Shown: positions 5,632 to 10,306 of the stretch, in pieces
Numbering within the stretch: the stretch's first letter is position 1
Layout: each line of letters opens with the position of its first letter
Assembly: GCA_964444075.1 (NCBI GenBank)
Contig: CAYUFF010000032.1
Span: 1 to 10,306 of the forward strand
Direction: 5' to 3'
Source of the DNA: CAYUFF01 sp964444075
GTDB taxonomy: Archaea > Aenigmatarchaeota > Aenigmatarchaeia > CG10238-14 > SCSR01
Length of the DNA stretch: 10,306 bases
Position numbers and translations under genes: made by a program
Notes under the pieces: generated by a model
Databases searched by the model: none
What the model was told of the DNA's origin: nothing
The model's input: only the letters and a program-made list of their open reading frames with translations

Positions 5632-6318
5632 ATGCGAACGATAGAACTTTTAAAAAAGCTCGAATCGAAGCCCCTCTTCAGGGTGCAGGATGTTGAAAGA
5701 CTCTGCCTTTGTGAAAGGAGTTATGCTAAACTCCTGCTCCACCGTTTGAAGGAGAGGGGTTTGGTCAGAAGAGTAACCAGGAATGTATACACGACCAAGG
5801 ACGACATATGGGTTGTGGCGAGCAACATAGCTATTCCGTGCTACATATCCTTTTGGGCAGCCTCCTACTTTTTCGGCTACACTGAGCAGATAGTCAACAC
5901 GATTCAGGTTGCCACGACGTTCAGAAAAAATCCGATAAACTTTGAAGGGTATACGGTAAAGTTCATCCCGATAAAGGAATTCTTCGGGTTCAGAAAAATA
6001 AGGACAGAAAGCGGCGAGGTATTCATGGTAGAGCCGGAGAAGCTGCTGATAGACGTTTTCCTCAGGCCGAGAGAATGCGGAAATTTCGACGAGATCATCA
6101 AAGTATACGAGAATGCTGAAATTTCGGAAGAGAAGGTAAGAAAGTATCTCAAAAGGGTTAACAGACAATCGATCATCAAGAGGGTAGGTTATTTGCTGGA
6201 GAAAATCAGGGGGATTGATGTTTCGGAAGATTTCGAGCTAGACAGGAATTATGTTGTCTTGAACCCCTTTTCGTCTACGTGGAAAAAAATTAACTCGAAG
6301 TGGAGGGTAAAGGTATGA
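5632..6318 (+). CDS. abiEi: AbiEi-type antitoxin / transcriptional repressor, copy 1
   Basis: A 228-residue antitoxin of the AbiEi family from a type IV toxin-antitoxin system. In characterised systems the antitoxin does not bind the toxin but counters its effect and represses the operon. The N-terminus (about 1-56) is a winged helix: VQDVERLCLCERSYAKLLL, then HRLKERGLVRRV and wing YTT. The following domain carries family hallmarks ISFWAASYFFGYTEQ (72-86) and VEPEKLLIDVFLRP (133-146), equivalent to the SHWSAL...GLTEQ and EKALIDAL patterns of AbiEi. The C-terminal helical part (from about 150) is charged. Its stop overlaps the toxin start by ATGA, so the genes are translationally coupled. It is identical to the copy at 8689-9375. 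Confidence 0.88.
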   Translation: MRTIELLKKLESKPLFRVQDVERLCLCERSYAKLLLHRLKERGLVRRVTRNVYTTKDDIWVVASNIAIPCYISFWAASYFFGYTEQIVNTIQVATTFRKNPINFEGYTVKFIPIKEFFGFRKIRTESGEVFMVEPEKLLIDVFLRPRECGNFDEIIKVYENAEISEEKVRKYLKRVNRQSIIKRVGYLLEKIRGIDVSEDFELDRNYVVLNPFSSTWKKINSKWRVKV

Positions 6319-7055
6319 TAGACAAAGAGGAATTGAAAGAGTATGCGAAAATGAGGGGATTGAATTTGGGGCAAGCTGAGAAGGATTACTTCCAGAACAT
6401 CCTACTCTTCATCCTCTACCAACACTATGGAAAATCCTTGGTCTTTAAAGGTGGGACCGCACTGAGTAAGTGTTATGGTTCGCCAAGATTTTCAGAAGAC
6501 CTTGACTTTACATGCTTAGACGAGTTTAACCCGGAGACGATTGAAAAAGGTTTGGAAAGATTCAGATTAGAGTTTGAGATGATGAGCAGAAGGCATAGAG
6601 TAGGGATGAAAATAATCTTGCGTATTAAAGGACCTCTCTACACAGGAGTAAGATATTCGTTATGCAAATTAGTTATTGACGTAAGCTTTAGAGAGATCGT
6701 GATTCTACCACCAGTCGTAAAAACTATCGGGAGGTTCATGGAAGAAATTCCAGAGTTTGACGTGTTTGTAATGCAGGAAAAGGAAATTCTCGCAGAAAAG
6801 GTAAGAGCAATTCTTACAAGAGCAAAAGCTAGGGATATTTACGATCTGTGGTTCCTACTCAAAAGGAATGTTGAGTTTGATTCGAAACTCGTTGAAGAGA
6901 AGCTCGAATACTATGGGATGAAATGGAGTATGAGAAAGTTTACCACAGCTATTGATATCAAATCCGAGATATGGGAGAGCGAACTTAAACCTGTGCTTAA
7001 AAACGTGCCGAAATTTTCTGAGGTAAAGAAACTAATCCTCAAAAGGATAAGATGA
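6315..7055 (+). CDS. abiEii: AbiEii/AbiGii-type nucleotidyltransferase toxin, copy 1
   Basis: A 246-residue toxin of the AbiEii (DUF1814) nucleotidyltransferase family. Related toxins use nucleoside triphosphates, some modifying tRNA, and slow growth or abort phage infection. Visible motifs: KGGTALSK at 45-52, SEDLDF at 60-65 with metal-binding Asp62 and Asp64, a third Asp at 122 in LVIDVSF, and the C-terminal signature EILAEKVRAILTRAKARDIYDL at 157-178 with Lys162, Arg173, Asp174 and Asp177. All expected catalytic residues are intact. I start it at the ATG at 6315 because GGAGG (6302-6306) lies eight bases upstream and ATGA overlaps the antitoxin stop. The upstream in-frame GTG at 6300 precedes that site and is unlikely. 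Confidence 0.9.
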   Translation: MIDKEELKEYAKMRGLNLGQAEKDYFQNILLFILYQHYGKSLVFKGGTALSKCYGSPRFSEDLDFTCLDEFNPETIEKGLERFRLEFEMMSRRHRVGMKIILRIKGPLYTGVRYSLCKLVIDVSFREIVILPPVVKTIGRFMEEIPEFDVFVMQEKEILAEKVRAILTRAKARDIYDLWFLLKRNVEFDSKLVEEKLEYYGMKWSMRKFTTAIDIKSEIWESELKPVLKNVPKFSEVKKLILKRIR

Positions 7056-7090
7056 TAGGGTCTCGCATCTTCGAGAGAGGCGCGGTAACC

Positions 7091-7157
7091 TTATCTTCCT
7101 TCGAACCATTCTAACATCCTAAAGTCGTCAAGAGTCTGGAATCTCAGGAGGTGATGC
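7091..7157 (-). pseudogene. Truncated 3' remnant of the right-hand neighbour gene
   Basis: Read on the minus strand this ends RFQTLDDFRMLEWFEGR and stop (TTA 7091-7093). The same tail ends the gene at 10148-10306, with one change (Thr for Ser at the base-7134 difference). Upstream the match decays with a one-base gap and then runs into the stop of the second ATPase at 7158-7160, so no start or body remains. It marks how far the duplicated segment reached into the neighbouring gene. Confidence 0.75.
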
Positions 7158-8495
7158 TTACACCGTGTACAACAACCATTTCCACAAGGGTAAAAACTTC
7201 ACCTTCCTTCCCCTGATTTCCCTCTCGTCCTCATAGTCCCAAGTGATTACCAGCAAGGAAGGCTTGTCTTTAGAGAAGGTTTCACTCGCTTTTATCAAAG
7301 CGTCGACCTCCCTTTTCTTTACCTCGTCGAAGCCGGAAGCGTAGGTTACTTGGATTAGCTGAGTGATGCGCAAACCTTCTTTCACCACAAAATCGACTTC
7401 CTTGCCTTCTTGCTTCCCGTATTCCTTCCAGTAAAACACCTGAAAAGTCGGCGTCCCGAAGGATTTTTTTATCAACTCCCTGGCAACTACGTTCTCCATC
7501 AACCTCCCGATACTTCCTCTCGTTTCGGGAAACAAAGAAGTAACTATACCGTTGTCTATGAGGTAGAGTTTCTTCGGGTACTGCTTCCTCGTTTTTACGG
7601 AAGTCGAAAGGATTTCCGTGGGAAAGAAAAGGAAAACCTCGTTAGAAAAGCCGAGGAACTCCACGAGCGTTTGTTTCCCGCATTTTATCCCGAGGGCTTT
7701 GATGTAGTTGTGCGCTTTCGACACGCTCAGGTATTTTGAGAAGTTGTTTATGCAGTACTTCAAGAAAGCGTCCAAGGCAGAAACGTTCTTTATCCCGTGT
7801 TTCTCGATCAAATCCTTGTAGAAGATGGTTCGGTAGTAAGAAAGGAGCAGCTTTACCCTTTCCCTTTCGTTTTTCAGCAAAGAAATTTTCGGATAGCTTC
7901 CCGATACCAGAAACTCTTCTAAAAGTTTCAGCAGCTTACCCCTCCTTTCGAGCAGCGATTCCAACTCGTTGACTTCGAAGCCTCTCGCCCTCAAAAATTC
8001 CCTGAAGTTGAACGGAAAAACAAAAAAGTCTACGCTCCTCCCCCTCAGACTTTTCGGTATCTCCCCTCCCAAAACCTTCGAAGAAGAGCCAGTAACGTAA
8101 ATCCGAAACTTGCGGGAGTCGAAAACCCTCCTAACCCACTTATCCCAATCCCTTACAGTTTGGACCTCGTCCAAGAAAAGGTAGATGGGTTTGGTTTCGT
8201 CGACGTCGCTGAGCTTGTAGAAGACTTTCAACATCTCTCCCAGATGGAGTGCGTCCAGGTTCCTCAGCCTTTCGTGCTCGAAGTTTACGTAGAGGATGTT
8301 GTCCCTAGGGAACCCTCTTCCGAGCAGCTCCTCTATCAGCTGGAAAATTCTGTAGGTTTTTCCGACTTGTCTCCCTCCTCCGACGCAGATTATCGAGGAG
8401 GGGTCTGGAGGGATCTCGACTTCTCTTTTTACCAGCGGTGGTAGCTCGAAGGTCTTCCATTCGGCTATCGTTAACTCGAAGTCTTTTTCTCTCAT
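7158..8495 (-). CDS. DUF4143-type P-loop ATPase of the AbiE module, copy 2
   Basis: A 445-residue protein, identical to the copy at 4095-5438 for its first about 420 residues (Walker A 39-47, Walker B 104-110, EVDFVV 366-371). The C-terminus differs: after the shared TWDYEDE it reads REIRGRKVKFLPLWKWLL and ends YTV. This tail resembles, at the DNA level, that of the solitary ATPase (CAACCATTTCCACA shared near the 3' end) more than that of copy 1. The gene is thus a mosaic of a homogenised body and an older private 3' end. Its stop is 102 bases from the convergent toxin stop of module 1. Confidence 0.85.
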   Translation of the reverse strand: MREKDFELTIAEWKTFELPPLVKREVEIPPDPSSIICVGGGRQVGKTYRIFQLIEELLGRGFPRDNILYVNFEHERLRNLDALHLGEMLKVFYKLSDVDETKPIYLFLDEVQTVRDWDKWVRRVFDSRKFRIYVTGSSSKVLGGEIPKSLRGRSVDFFVFPFNFREFLRARGFEVNELESLLERRGKLLKLLEEFLVSGSYPKISLLKNERERVKLLLSYYRTIFYKDLIEKHGIKNVSALDAFLKYCINNFSKYLSVSKAHNYIKALGIKCGKQTLVEFLGFSNEVFLFFPTEILSTSVKTRKQYPKKLYLIDNGIVTSLFPETRGSIGRLMENVVARELIKKSFGTPTFQVFYWKEYGKQEGKEVDFVVKEGLRITQLIQVTYASGFDEVKKREVDALIKASETFSKDKPSLLVITWDYEDEREIRGRKVKFLPLWKWLLYTV

Positions 8496-8517
8496 AAATT
8501 GTTTTCTATCGGAACGA

Positions 8518-8527
8518 TATTTAAATA
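8518..8527 (-). promoter_or_regulatory. TATA box of the module ATPase, copy 2
   Basis: It is identical in sequence and spacing to the element at 5461-5470, about 28 bases before the ATPase ATG (8493-8495). Confidence 0.55.
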
Positions 8528-8637
8528 TTATTGTTTTGGTGTAAGTTTGTTTTTTGTCTATTGTTTTTCCTAGCGTTCTCCGGTCGTTGAACGAACCTTA
8601 AACGTGTGTGAAAGAGAATTTCTTATTTTGCCTCAAC

Positions 8638-8661
8638 AAAGTTATCAAAAACGATAACTTT
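8638..8661 (+). promoter_or_regulatory. Inverted-repeat operator at the AbiEi promoter, copy 2
   Basis: The same perfect 9-base arms as at 5581-5604, again overlapping the TATA box (TTTAAATA, 8659-8666). The promoter is fully preserved, so both modules should be expressed and cross-repressed by the same AbiEi protein. Confidence 0.6.
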
Positions 8662-8688
8662 AAATACCAGAATTAAGAAAAAACAAAT

Positions 8689-9375
8689 ATGCGAACGATA
8701 GAACTTTTAAAAAAGCTCGAATCGAAGCCCCTCTTCAGGGTGCAGGATGTTGAAAGACTCTGCCTTTGTGAAAGGAGTTATGCTAAACTCCTGCTCCACC
8801 GTTTGAAGGAGAGGGGTTTGGTCAGAAGAGTAACCAGGAATGTATACACGACCAAGGACGACATATGGGTTGTGGCGAGCAACATAGCTATTCCGTGCTA
8901 CATATCCTTTTGGGCAGCCTCCTACTTTTTCGGCTACACTGAGCAGATAGTCAACACGATTCAGGTTGCCACGACGTTCAGAAAAAATCCGATAAACTTT
9001 GAAGGGTATACGGTAAAGTTCATCCCGATAAAGGAATTCTTCGGGTTCAGAAAAATAAGGACAGAAAGCGGCGAGGTATTCATGGTAGAGCCGGAGAAGC
9101 TGCTGATAGACGTTTTCCTCAGGCCGAGAGAATGCGGAAATTTCGACGAGATCATCAAAGTATACGAGAATGCTGAAATTTCGGAAGAGAAGGTAAGAAA
9201 GTATCTCAAAAGGGTTAACAGACAATCGATCATCAAGAGGGTAGGTTATTTGCTGGAGAAAATCAGGGGGATTGATGTTTCGGAAGATTTCGAGCTAGAC
9301 AGGAATTATGTTGTCTTGAACCCCTTTTCGTCTACGTGGAAAAAAATTAACTCGAAGTGGAGGGTAAAGGTATGA
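8689..9375 (+). CDS. abiEi: AbiEi-type antitoxin / transcriptional repressor, copy 2
   Basis: Identical in all 228 residues to the copy at 5632-6318, with the same winged helix, the FWAASYFFGYTEQ and EPEKLLIDVF motifs and the same ATGA overlap with its toxin. Because both copies are intact and identical, neither looks like a decaying spare. The extra dose of antitoxin is matched by an extra toxin gene. Confidence 0.88.
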   Translation: MRTIELLKKLESKPLFRVQDVERLCLCERSYAKLLLHRLKERGLVRRVTRNVYTTKDDIWVVASNIAIPCYISFWAASYFFGYTEQIVNTIQVATTFRKNPINFEGYTVKFIPIKEFFGFRKIRTESGEVFMVEPEKLLIDVFLRPRECGNFDEIIKVYENAEISEEKVRKYLKRVNRQSIIKRVGYLLEKIRGIDVSEDFELDRNYVVLNPFSSTWKKINSKWRVKV

Positions 9376-10112
9376 TAGACAAAGAGGAATTGAAAGAGTA
9401 TGCGAAAATGAGGGGATTGAATTTGGGGCAAGCTGAGAAGGATTACTTCCAGAACATCCTACTCTTCATCCTCTACCAACACTATGGAAAATCCTTGGTC
9501 TTTAAAGGTGGGACCGCACTGAGTAAGTGTTATGGTTCGCCAAGATTTTCAGAAGACCTTGACTTTACATGCTTAGACGAGTTTAACCCGGAGACGATTG
9601 AAAAAGGTTTGGAAAGATTCAGATTAGAGTTTGAGATGATGAGCAGAAGGCATAGAGTAGGGATGAAAATAATCTTGCGTATTAAAGGACCTCTCTACAC
9701 AGGAGTAAGATATTCGTTATGCAAATTAGTTATTGACGTAAGCTTTAGAGAGATCGTGATTCTACCACCAGTCGTAAAAACTATCGGGAGGTTCATGGAA
9801 GAAATTCCAGAGTTTGACGTGTTTGTAATGCAGGAAAAGGAAATTCTCGCAGAAAAGGTAAGAGCAATTCTTACAAGAGCAAAAGCTAGGGATATTTACG
9901 ATCTGTGGTTCCTACTCAAAAGGAATGTTGAGTTTGATTCGAAACTCGTTGAAGAGAAGCTCGAATACTATGGGATGAAATGGAGTATGAGAAAGTTTAC
10001 CACAGCTATTGATATCAAATCCGAGATATGGGAGAGCGAACTTAAACCTGTGCTTAAAAACGTGCCGAAATTTTCTGAGGTAAAGAAACTAATCCTCAAA
10101 AGGATAAGATGA
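9372..10112 (+). CDS. abiEii: AbiEii/AbiGii-type nucleotidyltransferase toxin, copy 2
   Basis: Identical to the copy at 6315-7055 over all 246 residues, including KGGTALSK, SEDLDF and the Asp122 and KARDIYDL motifs. The start at the ATG at 9372 is chosen by the GGAGG at 9359-9363 and the ATGA overlap. It ends 35 bases before the convergent stop of the right-hand neighbour gene, the arrangement that appears ancestral. Confidence 0.9.
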   Translation: MIDKEELKEYAKMRGLNLGQAEKDYFQNILLFILYQHYGKSLVFKGGTALSKCYGSPRFSEDLDFTCLDEFNPETIEKGLERFRLEFEMMSRRHRVGMKIILRIKGPLYTGVRYSLCKLVIDVSFREIVILPPVVKTIGRFMEEIPEFDVFVMQEKEILAEKVRAILTRAKARDIYDLWFLLKRNVEFDSKLVEEKLEYYGMKWSMRKFTTAIDIKSEIWESELKPVLKNVPKFSEVKKLILKRIR

Positions 10113-10147
10113 TAGGGTCTCGCATCTTCGAGAGAGGCGCGGTAACC

Positions 10148-10306
10148 TTATCTTCCTTCGAACCATTCTAACATCCTAAAGTCGTCAAGACTCTGGAATC
10201 TTGGAGATGATATCCACACACTTTTTAAAAAAGTTTGTTGTTTTGCTCTCAAAAAGCAAACGGAAACGATTTTTTCACTTTCAATTAGGATACATACTTC
10301 TTCCAA
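10148..10306 (-). CDS. C-terminal part of an unrecognised protein (runs off the window)
   Basis: An open frame of 52 codons reaches the window edge and ends with TAA (TTA at 10148-10150). The visible C-terminus includes IVSVCFLRAKQQTFLKSVW and RFQSLDDFRMLEWFEGR. I do not recognise the family. The reason to treat it as real is that its tail is conserved in the remnant at 7091-7157 and that the frame stays open with coding-like composition to the edge. The last 43 bases of the gene lie in the duplicated block; the rest exists only here. Confidence 0.55.
   Translation of the reverse strand: MEEVCILIESEKIVSVCFLRAKQQTFLKSVWISSPRFQSLDDFRMLEWFEGR

Larger units (their letters stand above)
4180..7133. 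repeat. Tandem duplication, left identical block (2954 bases)
   Basis: Every line I compared between this block and 7237-10190 is identical at a constant offset of 3057, including both intergenic regions and all three genes. Identity ends sharply on the left at 4179 (A versus G at 7236) and on the right at 7134 (G versus C at 10191). Beyond both edges the sequences remain recognisably related but diverged. Confidence 0.95.
7237..10190. repeat. Tandem duplication, right identical block (2954 bases)
   Basis: This is the counterpart of 4180-7133 at offset 3057. It contains the ATPase body, the divergent promoter, AbiEi, AbiEii and the last 43 bases of the right-hand neighbour gene. The 103 bases between the two blocks (7134-7236) are not part of the identical sequence. 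Confidence 0.95.

Noticed and set aside
6300..6314. GTG at 6300 as the start of the toxin
   Set aside because: It lies upstream of the GGAGG site at 6302-6306, while the ATG at 6315 has good spacing and the typical ATGA overlap.
7061..7076. TCTCG-CATCTT-CGAGA hairpin after the toxin gene as a terminator
   Set aside because: The stem is only five pairs and no T-run follows on the plus strand.
4180..10190. Transposon or insertion sequence as the cause of the repeat
   Set aside because: No transposase, no terminal inverted repeats and no target-site duplication at the block edges; the edges lie inside homologous sequence.
1..10306. CRISPR array
   Set aside because: No short, regularly spaced repeats; the only large repeat is the 2954-base pair.

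Overview
The window looks like a hyperthermophilic archaeon. Clear TATA-type boxes such as TTTAAATA lie about 26-28 bases upstream of most start codons, the spacing expected for leaderless archaeal transcripts. Arg is mostly AGG/AGA, proteins are rich in charged residues, and the families present (DUF4143-type archaeal ATPases, DUF5678, archaeal retropepsin-like protein, YggU/DUF167) fit this. I cannot place it to a genus from the sequence alone.

Layout. Positions 1-1830 are GC-rich, housekeeping-like DNA: a small YggU/DUF167 protein (61-282), then a two-gene metal ABC transporter operon, a ZnuC-type ATPase (372-1070) and a ZnuB-type permease (1072-1830). No metal-binding lipoprotein gene is in view. 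A possible 45-residue ORF overlaps the permease stop by ATGA. From 1961 the character becomes accessory: a solitary P-loop ATPase with a DUF4143-like C-terminus on the minus strand (1961-3244) has a 28-base near-palindrome centred on its TATA box. Next comes an AT-rich spacer, then a DUF5678-like gene (3495-3737) and a retropepsin-like aspartic protease gene broken by a one-base frameshift (3756-4051).

The right 60% of the window is a tandem duplication of one module with a 3057-base period. Each module has an ATPase on the minus strand, a compact divergent promoter, and an AbiEi antitoxin / AbiEii nucleotidyltransferase toxin pair on the plus strand (type IV toxin-antitoxin) overlapping by ATGA. 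Positions 4180-7133 and 7237-10190 (2954 bases) appear identical. Outside these limits the copies are still homologous but clearly diverged: the last about 66 coding bases of the two ATPases differ at about 18 positions. This is not a simple fresh tandem duplication. It fits an older duplication whose interior was recently homogenised by gene conversion or recombination.

The right end holds the 3' part of another minus-strand gene (10148 to beyond 10306), and its last codons lie inside the duplicated unit. The matching place in copy 1 (7091-7157) has only the truncated tail of that gene, joined to the second ATPase. This shows that the right-hand module sits in the ancestral context and that its tail was copied leftwards.

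How the genes may work together: AbiEi probably represses its own promoter through a perfect 9-base inverted repeat that overlaps the BRE/TATA region. AbiEii is the toxin. The divergent ATPase shares the intergenic region, and a shared AACGATA element beside both TATA boxes suggests common control. A stable ATPase-AbiEi-AbiEii tripartite unit is the most interesting proposal here; it is an inference from two identical copies and needs testing in other genomes.
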